Source: Domibacillus indicus | GTDB lineage: Bacteria; Bacillota; Bacilli; Bacillales; Domibacillaceae | Length of the DNA stretch: 64,000 nt | Direction: 5' to 3' | NCBI RefSeq assembly: GCF_023715895.1 | Contig: NZ_JAMBOO010000002.1 | Coordinates: 310,001-374,000 of the forward strand | Shown: one piece after another, positions 26,921 through 36,106 of the stretch | Position numbering within the stretch: the first letter of the stretch is position 1 | Layout of the letters: each line of letters opens with the position of its first letter | Program-made: the position numbers and the translations under genes | Notes under the pieces: generated by a model | The model's database searches: none | Told to the model about the DNA's origin: nothing | What the model saw: only the letters and a program-made list of their open reading frames with translations

Positions 26921-27767
26921 CATCTCTTGGGTCGGCGAATGTACAAATTGCAGATGGACGTTTGATCCGGAGCACTGCCGTTTCGTATACACGGAATGGG
27001 TGATTCATTCCTTCTTCGCCGAGATAAGCGGTTTCGAAATCTTCCGATACCGCCAAATCAAGATTATTACGTCCTGTATTCACAAGCACACCTGTTTTTC
27101 CTTTTAAAACAGGCGATTGAAAAACGCCGCCTGTTACAAGCTCACGCACATGCTCAATTTCGAGCACGTTTGTATCGCGGTGTACCCGGTGCAGCAGTGC
27201 ATACAGCTCTGGCGACAGAACAAGCGCATACGGACCGTTATGGTTCATCTCCATCAGCTTTCCGCGTGCTTCCACTACGTCCTGGAATGCGGTTCCGGAT
27301 TCGTACCAATTGCTGATTAAATGTGTCTGGCGTCCTTTGACATTCATTAAACCAGGTATGTCAAACTGGGCCGCGCCATGAAAAATCATTTCGTCTTCGA
27401 GCAATGCCACATCACGTGCCGCATTGGCTGCTGCGGAAAAGTCGATCGGAATATCAAGTGCTTTTGCCTGCTCAATGTCACGCCAGTACAAAACAAAATC
27501 CTTATATAACATAGGAATGGTATAATTGACACGCTTGGATGATTCCACTTCCGTGTCAAACGATCCCTGCAAATCCATATGAGCTGCGCTTTTTTCAGAA
27601 AAAATGTCTGTGTGAATGCTCTGTACGCCGCGTCCAAGCGGGCCGTATAACTCAATGAACCGCCGGCCTGTTAATTGCCCTCTGGCCGCTTCAATCATAA
27701 TTTGCTCCAACTGATCAAAGTCAGCCTCTGACAGTGGTGCGTCTGGATATAAGTGTAATTTGCTCAT
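26913..27767 (-). CDS. Encapsulin shell protein (family 1, linocin M18-like)
   Basis: A 284-residue HK97-fold capsid-like protein that self-assembles into a protein nanocompartment. Features known for family 1 encapsulins are present: the N-terminal helix region SEADFDQLEQIMIEAARGQLTGRRFIEL, which forms the cargo-binding pocket; the GPLGRGVQSI turn; the conserved FHGAAQFDIPGLMN region; and the C-terminal TFADPRDDE-type end. The start is ATG 27767 with AGGAGG 8 nt upstream (a TTG one codon earlier is less likely). It lies 12 nt downstream of the IMEF cargo gene. In related Firmicutes this shell type forms unusually large (T=4) iron-storing particles. Confidence 0.95.
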   Translation of the reverse strand: MSKLHLYPDAPLSEADFDQLEQIMIEAARGQLTGRRFIELYGPLGRGVQSIHTDIFSEKSAAHMDLQGSFDTEVESSKRVNYTIPMLYKDFVLYWRDIEQAKALDIPIDFSAAANAARDVALLEDEMIFHGAAQFDIPGLMNVKGRQTHLISNWYESGTAFQDVVEARGKLMEMNHNGPYALVLSPELYALLHRVHRDTNVLEIEHVRELVTGGVFQSPVLKGKTGVLVNTGRNNLDLAVSEDFETAYLGEEGMNHPFRVYETAVLRIKRPSAICTFADPRDDE

Positions 27768-27779
27768 CAACTCTTCCTC

Positions 27780-28376
27780 CTACTTTGAAATAAGGGACCC
27801 TACTGTAAATGTCCGCTTTGGTCCTGCCGGTTTTGCCGGAAGCGCCGCCGATGTATGCACATGGGAATGATGATCGCTGTGTGCATGATGGTTTAAATGA
27901 TCGCCATGCTCGTCATGGTGCGCATGCGGGTCTGTGTACCCTGTGTCAAAGCGTTTGTTAATGCCGGCAAGCTTTTCTTTTACAAACTGATAACTTTTAT
28001 AATTGGATTCGCGCATTTGGGACAGCTTGGCCTGGCGCTCCGCATCTTTAAATTGAAAAAGAGCAAGATCAAGATGCTCCACAAAGTTATGCAGGCCGAA
28101 CTTTTCAAGATTCAATTCCTGCAGCAGCCGGTTAAACGTATTGTTGGACGGTGTGAAATCGCCTCCCCACCCGGCCTGAAAGGTTTCAATCAGCGGGATC
28201 AACTCGGCAAGCCTGGCAAGCCGCTGTTCCTCTTCTTCAAAAATATGGTGATAATACAGCCGCTCGTGGTCATCTTTTGCATTGTTAATAACCGGATCGA
28301 GCATTGCCATAAAACTTTCAATATCTTTTTTAGTGCCGGTAAAGATATCATAAAATTCACTTAATTCTTCCTTCAC
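27780..28376 (-). CDS. IMEF ferritin-like cargo protein with His-rich linker
   Basis: The iron-mineralising encapsulin-associated Firmicute (IMEF) cargo, 198 residues from GTG 28376 (AGGAGG 8 nt upstream; the GTG three codons earlier abuts that site). The helical domain (about 1-150) carries acidic and His side chains such as KDDHERLYYHHIFEEEEQRL, suited to a ferroxidase site. Residues 151-174 are a linker with 12 His in 24 residues, plus Asp/Glu. A Pro/Ala spacer follows, then the C-terminal targeting peptide TFTVGSLISK (189-198), which docks into the shell. Family function is oxidation and storage of iron inside the encapsulin. The His-rich linker is a candidate extra metal-binding element. 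Confidence 0.93.
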   Translation of the reverse strand: MKEELSEFYDIFTGTKKDIESFMAMLDPVINNAKDDHERLYYHHIFEEEEQRLARLAELIPLIETFQAGWGGDFTPSNNTFNRLLQELNLEKFGLHNFVEHLDLALFQFKDAERQAKLSQMRESNYKSYQFVKEKLAGINKRFDTGYTDPHAHHDEHGDHLNHHAHSDHHSHVHTSAALPAKPAGPKRTFTVGSLISK

Positions 28377-28405
28377 GAGACGCACCTCCTAGTGTACCTT
28401 CTTCC

Positions 28406-28434
28406 ATTATAATCGCTGCTTTTTACAGGGGCAA
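28406..28434 (-). promoter_or_regulatory. SigA promoter of the IMEF-encapsulin-ferredoxin operon
   Basis: On the minus strand: TTGCCC, a 17-bp spacer and a perfect TATAAT, about 30 bp upstream of the IMEF start. No Fur box is visible around it, in contrast to the neighbouring unknown gene. Confidence 0.65.
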
Positions 28435-28443
28435 AGATTACAT

Positions 28444-28472
28444 GAAAAAAAGCGCCGATTTTGGCGCTTTTT
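28444..28472 (-). terminator. Terminator of pncB
   Basis: Arms AAAAAGCGCC and GGCGCTTTTT around GATTTT, with a T run on the minus strand. Confidence 0.85.
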
Positions 28473-28479
28473 CGGACCG

Positions 28480-29937
28480 TTACAGCTGCTCCTGCGGCTG
28501 CGCTTTAACGGCTTCAATATTTTTCATTTTATTATCCCAGCAGGCCTGGCTTAAATCGACCGGATATTCTTCCGGATTAAGCGCCCGCTTGTATTCGCTC
28601 CATAATAGCGACAGGTTATCCGCCGTCCGGCTCCGAATCGTGTGGATATCGGGCAGTTCATATACACGCGTGCCGTTGATGAAAATCGGTTCATGCAGTT
28701 CGCGCGCTTCAAAATTGGTCACAAATTTGCTGACAAAGGTGTGTACAGGATGAAACATTTTCAGCCGCTCGGCATGCTGTGGATCTTCATGTTCCATCGC
28801 AATATAATCCCCTTCCGCTTTGCCATTCAGCTTATTGATAATGCGGTACACGCGTTTTAATCCAGGTGTTGTCACTTTTTCTGGATTGGCTGACAGCTTG
28901 ATCGTATCCGTCATCCTTCCGTTGTCATCTTCAATCGACACCAATTTATAAACGGCACCAAGAGCAGCTTGGTCATATGCGGTAATCACCTTTGTACCGA
29001 TACCCCATACATCAATTTTGGCACCTTCTGCTTTTAAGTTCATAATTGTGTATTCATCCAGATCATTGGACGCCACAATATGCGCTTTTGGAAACCCTGC
29101 TTCATCAAGCATTTTACGTGCTTCCTTGGAAAGATAAGCCATATCGCCGCTGTCGAGGCGGACACCAACGAAGCGAATCTGGTCTCCCAGCTCTTTTGCG
29201 GCCCGGATCGCTGCCGGCATACCAGACTTGAGCGTGTCATAAGTATCTACGAGAAACACACAGTCACGATGCCGCTCTGCATATTTTCGAAAAGCTGTGT
29301 ATTCATCTTTGTACGTTTGCACAAGTGCATGGGCGTGCGTACCGGAAACAGGAATGCCAAACAGCTTGCCTGCCCGGACATTGCTTGTTGCATCAAAACC
29401 GCCGATATAAGCAGCCCGCGTTCCCCATACTGCTGCATCCATCTCGTGCGCCCGGCGCGAGCCAAATTCCATTGCCGTTTCGTCGCCAAGCACCTGTTTA
29501 ATCCGAGATGCTTTCGTGGCGATCAATGTTTGATAGTTCACAATATTAAGCAGGGCGGTTTCGACAATTTGAGCTTCCGCCAGCGGCGCTTCAATACGCA
29601 GAATCGGTTCGTTTGCAAAGACAAGCTCACCTTCCTGCATGCTTTTTAACGTGCCTGTAAACCTCATGTTTTTTAAATAAGCTAAAAAATCTTCCTTGTA
29701 GCCGATATCGCGCAAATAGTCGATATCGCTCTCTGAAAAATGAAAATTCTCCAAGTAATCGATAATTTTTTCTAATCCGGCAAAAACACCGTATCCGTTT
29801 CCGAATGGAAGCTTGCGAAAATATAATTCAAATACGGCTTTTTTTGTATGGATGCCATCATGCCAGTACGTTTCGGCCATATTAATCTGATAAAGGTCGG
29901 TATGCAAGGCAAGGCTGTCGTCTTCATATCGTGACAT
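28480..29937 (-). CDS. pncB: Nicotinate phosphoribosyltransferase
   Basis: A 485-residue NAPRTase of the Gram-positive type. It makes nicotinate mononucleotide from nicotinate and PRPP in NAD salvage. It begins with DDSLALHTDLYQINMAETYW, where TDLYQ..M is a family hallmark. The central EFGSRRAHEMDAA and GGFDATSNVRAGKLFGIPVSGTHAHALVQ hold the catalytic His and substrate contacts, and VRLDSGDM follows. The start is ATG 29937 with AAAGGGAG upstream; the frame continuing upstream into the next gene's terminator is not coding. Confidence 0.94.
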   Translation of the reverse strand: MSRYEDDSLALHTDLYQINMAETYWHDGIHTKKAVFELYFRKLPFGNGYGVFAGLEKIIDYLENFHFSESDIDYLRDIGYKEDFLAYLKNMRFTGTLKSMQEGELVFANEPILRIEAPLAEAQIVETALLNIVNYQTLIATKASRIKQVLGDETAMEFGSRRAHEMDAAVWGTRAAYIGGFDATSNVRAGKLFGIPVSGTHAHALVQTYKDEYTAFRKYAERHRDCVFLVDTYDTLKSGMPAAIRAAKELGDQIRFVGVRLDSGDMAYLSKEARKMLDEAGFPKAHIVASNDLDEYTIMNLKAEGAKIDVWGIGTKVITAYDQAALGAVYKLVSIEDDNGRMTDTIKLSANPEKVTTPGLKRVYRIINKLNGKAEGDYIAMEHEDPQHAERLKMFHPVHTFVSKFVTNFEARELHEPIFINGTRVYELPDIHTIRSRTADNLSLLWSEYKRALNPEEYPVDLSQACWDNKMKNIEAVKAQPQEQL

Positions 29938-30039
29938 TATTTTTACTCCCTTTGCTTTTCCATCGTGTTTCATTCCTATTATCCTACACCTTTTTGAGCG
30001 TTCCGGCAACTTGTCCCGGACTATTTCTTGTGACAACCA

Positions 30040-30070
30040 CGAAAAAAAGCGCCCGTTATGTGCGCTTTTT
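30040..30070 (-). terminator. Terminator overlapping the 3' end of the CNNM-family gene
   Basis: Arms AAAAAGCGC and GCGCTTTTT around about 9 nt, with a T run on the minus strand; it starts within the last codons of the upstream gene. Confidence 0.7.
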
Positions 30071-31384
30071 CGCTTCAATATATAAAATATGATGATCTTC
30101 CATTTCGATAATCGTAAATATCCAGTCCTCTTCTTCGAGCATGTCATGAAGGGATGTATCAATTTTTTCTGTTAAAAACCAGCCGCCGAGCGTATCGACA
30201 TCTTCATCATTTAACTCGGTGCCAAGCAGGGCATTTACTTCACTTATTAATACTTTCGCGCTGAATAGATAATGGCTATCATTCACTTTTCGTACTTCGG
30301 GAATTTCATCTGTATCATATTCGTCACGAATTTCCCCGACAATTTCTTCTAAAATGTCTTCTACCGTTACAAGACCTGATGTACCGCCATATTCATCAAT
30401 TAAGATTGCCATATGAGTCTGCTCTTTCTGCATTTTCACAAGCAGGTCATGAATCAGCATGTTTTCAAACACGCGAATCACGGGTTTTACAAATTGACGC
30501 AGCGGCTGCACTTTAGGAAGCGGCTTGCCTTTTACGGCGACGCTTAAAATTTCTTTGAAGTTCACCATGCCGATTACATTGTCTTTGTCTCCGTCAATAA
30601 CGGGATACCGCGTATATTTTTCTTCTCTGATAATAGCCAGAACATCATCGAGTGTATCATCAATCGATAAGCTGACCATTTCTGTGCGCGGCACCATAAT
30701 TTCTTTTGCAAGGCGCTCATCAAATTCAAAAATATTATTTACATATTTCAGTTCAGTTTGATTGATTTCGCCGCTTTTGTAACTTTCAGAAAGCAGCATC
30801 CGCCATTCTTCCTCTGTATGAACCTCATCATGTTCAGATGCCATTTTCAGCCCGAACAAGCCGGTCACAAACCGTGCAGAGCCGTTGAGCGTCCATATAA
30901 ACGGATACATAATACGGTAAAACCATATAAGCGGGACGGCAAGCGCCAGCGTGACTTCCTCCGCTTTTTGGATAGCAACTGTTTTAGGCGCCAGCTCGCC
31001 CACAACAACATGAAGAAACGTGACAATGGTAAAAGCAAGGATAAATGACAAAACTGCAGCGAGAGAAGAAGCAAGCTCAAAACGCTCAAACAGCGGATGA
31101 AGAAGCTTTTCCACCGTCGGTTCGCCAATCCAGCCAAGCCCGAGTGCCGTAATGGTAATGCCGAGCTGGCAGGCAGATAAATACTCATCTAAACGGGTTG
31201 TAACGCGTTTCGCTGCCATAGCACCCGGTTTTCCTTCCGCTACAAGCTGATCGACGCGTGAAGCTCTCATTTTTACAATAGCAAATTCCGCAGCCACGAA
31301 AAAAGCAGTGAGGGCGATTAATAAAGCAATGCCCAATAAATTCACAATCTCCAATGACAGGCTCCGATAGCTCGGAGCATCCAC
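30056..31384 (-). CDS. CNNM/CorC (HlyC) family transporter with CBS domains
   Basis: A 442-residue membrane protein of the YhdP/YrkA type. It has an N-terminal DUF21 transmembrane domain (first helix [19 protein letters not shown]). The central CBS pair contains [20 protein letters not shown], and a C-terminal CorC_HlyC domain begins around DTLGGWF. Family members are linked to magnesium or other cation export and to membrane-stress resistance; the ion is unproven here. AGGAGG lies only 3 nt before the ATG, tight spacing that suggests a TTG nine codons in as an alternative start. Confidence 0.88.
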   Translation of the reverse strand: MDAPSYRSLSLEIVNLLGIALLIALTAFFVAAEFAIVKMRASRVDQLVAEGKPGAMAAKRVTTRLDEYLSACQLGITITALGLGWIGEPTVEKLLHPLFERFELASSLAAVLSFILAFTIVTFLHVVVGELAPKTVAIQKAEEVTLALAVPLIWFYRIMYPFIWTLNGSARFVTGLFGLKMASEHDEVHTEEEWRMLLSESYKSGEINQTELKYVNNIFEFDERLAKEIMVPRTEMVSLSIDDTLDDVLAIIREEKYTRYPVIDGDKDNVIGMVNFKEILSVAVKGKPLPKVQPLRQFVKPVIRVFENMLIHDLLVKMQKEQTHMAILIDEYGGTSGLVTVEDILEEIVGEIRDEYDTDEIPEVRKVNDSHYLFSAKVLISEVNALLGTELNDEDVDTLGGWFLTEKIDTSLHDMLEEEDWIFTIIEMEDHHILYIEAKKRT

Positions 31385-31444
31385 CTCCTGTTTTTCAAAA
31401 AATAACCGTCTTTTTTCTTATCATATCACGTTCCGCTTTATGAA

Positions 31445-31480
31445 CACAAAATCCGGCTCAGCTTTCGCCGGGCCGGATCT
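31445..31480 (-). terminator. Weak terminator downstream of the deacetylase gene
   Basis: On the minus strand, arms ATCCGGC and GCCGGAT around a GC-rich loop, followed by TTTTG. Confidence 0.5.
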
Positions 31481-31482
31481 CT

Positions 31483-32727
31483 TTACAATTCACTGACTGT
31501 GACAAGTTCATAGCCTTCCTTTTGCAGAAAAGACACGATTTCATCAAGCGATTGGGCAGTAGTTTGATGAATATCATGCATTAACACGATTGAACCGTCC
31601 TTTGTTTCTTTTTCGACAATCCCGCAGATGGCTTTTGGATTGTGCGATTTCCAGTCCATGGTGTCAATGGTCCAAAGCAGCGGTTTTGCTCCAATCACTT
31701 CATTTACACTGTCATTTGTCGCTCCATAAGGAGGCCGGACCGTCAATGGCGAAACACCGGCAGCCGCTTCTACTGCTGAAGCTGTCCGCCGAATTTCTTC
31801 TTCTATACCCTGCTTATCGAGTGCAGTCAGGTTCCGGTGACTAAAAGAATGATTGCCGATTTCATGGCCTTCTTGCACCACTTGGTCGGCGAGCTCCGGA
31901 TATTGCTCCACACGACTGCCGAGCATAAAAAAGGTGGCTCTTGCATGATGTTTTTTAAGCGTAGCCAAAATCGCTTTTGTACTCTGCGGATTTGGCCCAT
32001 CATCAAACGTAAGCGCAATTTTTCTAGATGTTTTTCCGGCTGGCTCCACCTGAGGCTCAGTCTCTGCCGCTAACTGGTCCCTCCATTCCTTTTTTAAAAA
32101 CGGCACTGCCTTGCGAAGCGGCACACTTCCTTCGTGCTTTTTACGATCACTAAAAAAAACCATTTCGCCATTTTTCACATACAAACCGGCTTGGTTGATC
32201 GAAACAGGTGTATGAAGAGCCGTAGAAGCTTTTTGCGGATTGATAAATAAGTCCGGCGCTTTTGCAAGCAGGCCCGCTGCTGTATCCACGATAAACGTTT
32301 CATTTAAGATGCGGTTTTTTTCAGCCGTGATATACGTTTTTTCATTGAAAAGAACCGAGTAAATACCGCTGCTGTCTGGAACAAGCTCAAACGTTAACCG
32401 CAGGGAAGCAGGCTGTTCGTTTCGCATTTTTCTATCGGTTTTCCCAACTTCTTTTAAAAAACCTGACTCTTTTTGTTTTACATACTGTTCGATTTTTTTA
32501 TTTAAGGAAGCCTGTTGAAAAACAGGGTACTGTATCGCGATATCGTACCTCTTTTCATGGGCTTCTTTCGTTTTAATGTTAATATTTTCATAAGACGATT
32601 TTACTGTGCTTGTTGCCCACACCGTTTTGTTGTGGTGGGTGGCTGTTACAATCAAATTGACCAGTACCATGGCGAGCATCAAAAATAAACTTGACAGCAA
32701 AGCAATGATGGTCGTTTTTTTGTTCAT
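31483..32727 (-). CDS. Polysaccharide deacetylase, PdaC-like, membrane anchored
   Basis: A 414-residue protein exported by an N-terminal signal-anchor (about residues 6-28). It has a DUF3298-like domain (about 50-210) and a C-terminal NodB domain. NodB motifs are complete: TFDDGPNPQST, the metal-binding HSFSHRNL, RPPYGA and LMHDIH, so it should be an active metal-dependent deacetylase of the cell envelope. The two-domain order is that of B. subtilis PdaC, which deacetylates peptidoglycan MurNAc; chitin oligomers are an alternative substrate. The start follows AGGGGA. It is not part of the cobalamin operon, from which a gap of about 135 bp separates it. Confidence 0.88.
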   Translation of the reverse strand: MNKKTTIIALLSSLFLMLAMVLVNLIVTATHHNKTVWATSTVKSSYENINIKTKEAHEKRYDIAIQYPVFQQASLNKKIEQYVKQKESGFLKEVGKTDRKMRNEQPASLRLTFELVPDSSGIYSVLFNEKTYITAEKNRILNETFIVDTAAGLLAKAPDLFINPQKASTALHTPVSINQAGLYVKNGEMVFFSDRKKHEGSVPLRKAVPFLKKEWRDQLAAETEPQVEPAGKTSRKIALTFDDGPNPQSTKAILATLKKHHARATFFMLGSRVEQYPELADQVVQEGHEIGNHSFSHRNLTALDKQGIEEEIRRTASAVEAAAGVSPLTVRPPYGATNDSVNEVIGAKPLLWTIDTMDWKSHNPKAICGIVEKETKDGSIVLMHDIHQTTAQSLDEIVSFLQKEGYELVTVSEL

Positions 32728-32863
32728 ACGTATCCCCTAATTAAACATAATATTGGATGCACCTTCCATTTATGATTGTAAACAAAGAGATAGTATAATA
32801 CAATAGTTTCATAAAAATATGGCTATGTTTTTGTCATAATTTGACGAAAAACGTACAAGTTAT

Positions 32864-34237
32864 TTAGATTGTCACTTTTTTCCGCTGGTAAGTCCGGGCC
32901 GCTTTCACGAATGCTTCCGGGATTCCAGTATTTGACGGAAAATAAAGATGGGCATAGCCTGCAATAACATTATGCACTATACAGCCGTCCGGCTTCTGCC
33001 CAAATCGGCTGCCGGATTGAAAAGCCGGAGCTGGTTTTTCCTGTCCTTCAAACACAGAATAATGAAACTCATGTCCTCTTAGCTTCTCACCTTCTGGGAT
33101 CCACGCACCCGGAAAAGCGGTTAATTCCCGGTAGCCTAGGGCTGCTCTGGTTGATTTCATGACCGTTTTCCCCTGAATAATGCCGCACATCGGATAAGAG
33201 TGTCCATCAACGGTAATCAGTTCTTCCGTTAAATACATAAACCCGCCGCATTCAGCCAATGTCGGTATACCGGACTCAACAGCCCGCCGGACGGACTTCC
33301 GTGCTTCGCACTGGGCAGCGAGAACGGGTGCAAATTCTTCCGGAAATCCGCCGCCAATATAAAGAGCATCTGCTGCTTCGGGTACGGTCTCGCCGGCAAG
33401 AGGCGAGAAAAAGTGAAGGTCTGCCCCATGCGTGCGAAGCATCTCCAAATTTTCTTCGTAATAAAAGTGAAAGGCGGCATCCTTTGCAACCGCAATCGTC
33501 ACATGGCTGTCTTGTTTTCTTCCAAATAAACGGTTTTCAGACTGCGGCAGGTCCGGCACTTCTGCAAGGCGGAGCAGTTCATCAAGGTCAACCGTCTTTC
33601 GGGCCGCTTCTGCAAGCGTATGAAAAAAACCGGCCAGATCTCCTCTTTCAACGGCCGGGACAAGGCCCAGATGGCGCTCCGGCACACTGACACCAGGCAT
33701 TTTCAGCAAATGGCCGATAACCGGGATGCCGCATTCCTGCTTTACTGCCTGTTCAATCAAGCGAAAGTGTCCTTCACTGCCGGTTTTGTTCGCAATAACG
33801 GCTTTGATCTGCCCAGGTGCCATCATTTGAAATCCTTTCACAATGGCTGCCGCGCTTCGTGCCGTGCCGGATGCATCAATGACCAGCAGTACGGGCGCGC
33901 CTGTAAGACGGCTGATCTCGGCTGTACTGCCGTCATCTTTGAGCGGGTCTTTTCCATCAAACATCCCCATGACACCTTCAATCACTGAAATATCAGCATC
34001 CCGTGACGCTTCAGAAAATACCTCACGGATCGTGCCGGCATCTCCCATCCAGCTGTCCAGGTTGCGCGAAAGGCGCCCGCATATAGCCGTATGGTACGTC
34101 GGGTCGATATAATCCGGTCCGCATTTAAACGGCTGTACAGAAAGGCCTTGCTGCTTCAGGGCGCCAAGCAGCGCCAGCGTAACCGTTGTTTTGCCGGAGC
34201 CGCTGCCCGTTCCGGCAATAACGATTCGTTTTCCCAT
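32864..34237 (-). CDS. cbiA: Cobyrinate a,c-diamide synthase
   Basis: A 457-residue glutamine-dependent amidotransferase that converts cobyrinate to its a,c-diamide. It has the N-terminal P-loop-like VIAGTGSGSGKTT (about 4-16), CGPDYIDPTYH with substrate contacts, a DEAD-type central part (VIEGVMGMFDG), and the C-terminal glutaminase with ALYIGGGFPEEFA and ECGGFMYL (nucleophilic Cys). The start is ATG 34237, AAAGGAG upstream, 16 nt after the cbiG stop. It is the last gene of the corrin operon; no clear terminator follows. Confidence 0.93.
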   Translation of the reverse strand: MGKRIVIAGTGSGSGKTTVTLALLGALKQQGLSVQPFKCGPDYIDPTYHTAICGRLSRNLDSWMGDAGTIREVFSEASRDADISVIEGVMGMFDGKDPLKDDGSTAEISRLTGAPVLLVIDASGTARSAAAIVKGFQMMAPGQIKAVIANKTGSEGHFRLIEQAVKQECGIPVIGHLLKMPGVSVPERHLGLVPAVERGDLAGFFHTLAEAARKTVDLDELLRLAEVPDLPQSENRLFGRKQDSHVTIAVAKDAAFHFYYEENLEMLRTHGADLHFFSPLAGETVPEAADALYIGGGFPEEFAPVLAAQCEARKSVRRAVESGIPTLAECGGFMYLTEELITVDGHSYPMCGIIQGKTVMKSTRAALGYRELTAFPGAWIPEGEKLRGHEFHYSVFEGQEKPAPAFQSGSRFGQKPDGCIVHNVIAGYAHLYFPSNTGIPEAFVKAARTYQRKKVTI

Positions 34238-34253
34238 CTTATTCTTCTCTCCT

Positions 34254-35336
34254 TTACTTCTTGCCAAATTCGATCAGGGCAGCCGAAATGGTTACGTTGC
34301 CGTTTTTTTTCTTTGGCAGAATAACTTCTCCCCCTTTTGACGCTAAATAAGCAGCCGGTTCACTGACCCCATACGCACCGGTATACTTAAACACCGTTTC
34401 TGAACGCTCTTTCATCGGCGCTTCGTTTAACTGCTCAGGCGGAAAGGTGAAAAACGGCCAGTCGTTTTTTTCGGCAACTGCCAAAATACCCTCTTCATCT
34501 TTTTTCAGGTCAATGGATGCAATGGACTGAACGCTTGTTTTGGAAAGGGCAAGATCGCGAAGGGTCTCATCGATAACCTGCTCAATTTCTTCCGCTTTTG
34601 TTCCACGGTTGCAGCCAATGCCAAGGACGATTGATTTTGGGCGGTACACAACAGGATAGTGAAGCCCATCGAGTTCTTCTGCCTCAAGCAGTCTGTGGGT
34701 GATGACGAGAGCGGCATTGTGAGGCGTTTCAAGTGCTTCTTTTACCGAAGCCGCCGTCTTGATATGAGCCGGCATCGGCCGGTCATGCTTCCACCAGTTC
34801 GGCTCTCCTGATTCCTGCACGACAAGTACCGGCTCTTCGTTCACTACAGCAGCTGCCGCCTGCGTTAAAAAGCGGTCATATTCAAACTTCCAGCCGAATT
34901 CACGGCCAAACATATCAACCGGAATCGTTTTTTGGACATCGGATGCAGTTGTAATCACCGGCCGGGCACCTGTCAGCTCGGCCACCCAGTGTGTAAGCTC
35001 GTTGGCGCCGCCGATATGGCCCGAAAGAACACTGATTGCATGCTCGGCTCGGTCATCGAGGACGACCACTGCGGGATCGGTTTTTTTATCGCCTAAAATC
35101 GGAGCAATCATCCGGACCACAGCACCGAGTGAAATAATCAGCACAATGCCATCGTATTCTTTAAATAATTTCGGCAGTTGAAGGCGGACAGAACCGTCAA
35201 ACAGCGTAATGCCCCGCTCTTCTTCATCACCGCGGCAAAATTTCCGCATGTAGTACAAATCCGCCTGCATCTCCTCGGCAAGCTTACGTGCTGTTTCGGT
35301 TCCGTGTTTTGTAATGGAAGCAATCGCAACCTTCAT
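34254..35336 (-). CDS. cbiG: Cobalt-precorrin 5A hydrolase
   Basis: CbiG, 360 residues, opens the lactone of cobalt-precorrin-5A and releases acetaldehyde, a step specific to the anaerobic route. The N-terminal domain has GIVLIISLGAVVRMIAP, the middle VVLDDRAEHAISVLSGHIGGANELTHWVA, and the C-terminal CbiG domain LGIGCNRGTKAEEIE and GAYGVSEPAA. It overlaps cbiF by 4 bp (ATGA). Confidence 0.93.
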   Translation of the reverse strand: MKVAIASITKHGTETARKLAEEMQADLYYMRKFCRGDEEERGITLFDGSVRLQLPKLFKEYDGIVLIISLGAVVRMIAPILGDKKTDPAVVVLDDRAEHAISVLSGHIGGANELTHWVAELTGARPVITTASDVQKTIPVDMFGREFGWKFEYDRFLTQAAAAVVNEEPVLVVQESGEPNWWKHDRPMPAHIKTAASVKEALETPHNAALVITHRLLEAEELDGLHYPVVYRPKSIVLGIGCNRGTKAEEIEQVIDETLRDLALSKTSVQSIASIDLKKDEEGILAVAEKNDWPFFTFPPEQLNEAPMKERSETVFKYTGAYGVSEPAAYLASKGGEVILPKKKNGNVTISAALIEFGKK

Positions 35337-36106
35337 GACTTGATTCCCTTCCGGAAACCGTGGGTAAAGGTTTTATCATACAGTTTTGAACGATGTCCCG
35401 AATTTCCAATGTCCGGATCAAGCGCTTTGCCGGCTAAAATCATCGCCTGCTTGCGAATGCCGTTTTCACGCATCGCCGCATCGAGTCCGGCGATCGTTGA
35501 ACGGACAATTTTTTCGTCCGGCCACGTGGCACGGTATACAACAGCTACCGGCGTGTCTTCCGGCCAGCCTGCTTCAACCAGCTCACGCGTCACCTTTTTG
35601 GTCAGTGTTGCGCTTAAGAAAAAAGCAATTGTACATTCATGCTTGGCTAAATCCTTCAGCTGCTCTTTCTCTGGTACCGGCGTTCTTCCCTCGGCGCGCG
35701 TTAAAATAACGGTTTGTGTAACATCCGGAATGGTCAATTCCGCCCCAGCTGCCGCAGCTGCTGCAAAAACAGAGCTGACTCCAGGTACGATTTCTGTTTC
35801 AATGCCCGCTTCTTTCAAGAGGGCGATTTGCTCGATGATCGCTCCATAAATAGCCGGGTCGCCTGTGTGAAGGCGGACGACTTTCTTTCCTTCCTTCACG
35901 TAATTGACCATGGTCTCTACCATCTCTTCTAAATGCATGCCGGCTGTTTTCAGTACAACAGCACCTTCCTTGCAGCCCGCCATTAATTCCTCGTTAACGA
36001 GTGAATCGGCATACAAAATCACGTCTGCTTCCTCTACAAGCTTCATCCCGCGGACCGTAATTAAATCAGGTGCGCCGGGCCCCGCTCCCACAATGAACAG
36101 CTTCAT
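35333..36106 (-). CDS. cbiF: Cobalt-precorrin-4 C11-methyltransferase
   Basis: A 257-residue SAM-dependent tetrapyrrole methylase. It has the N-terminal VGAGPGAPDLITVRG loop, the motif VVRLHTGDPAIYGAI, and VPGVSSVFAAAAAAGAELT, where CbiF/CobM is distinguished from related methylases. It methylates C11 of cobalt-precorrin-4. It overlaps both cbiG and cbiL by 4 bp. Confidence 0.92.
   Translation of the reverse strand: MKLFIVGAGPGAPDLITVRGMKLVEEADVILYADSLVNEELMAGCKEGAVVLKTAGMHLEEMVETMVNYVKEGKKVVRLHTGDPAIYGAIIEQIALLKEAGIETEIVPGVSSVFAAAAAAGAELTIPDVTQTVILTRAEGRTPVPEKEQLKDLAKHECTIAFFLSATLTKKVTRELVEAGWPEDTPVAVVYRATWPDEKIVRSTIAGLDAAMRENGIRKQAMILAGKALDPDIGNSGHRSKLYDKTFTHGFRKGIKS

Noticed and set aside
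28377-28385. GTG at 28385 as the IMEF start
   Set aside because: It abuts the AGGAGG; the GTG at 28376 has ideal 8-nt spacing.
35178-35849. 223-codon plus-strand frame across cbiG/cbiF
   Set aside because: Antisense to two certain cobalamin genes; composition typical of a reverse-complement shadow.
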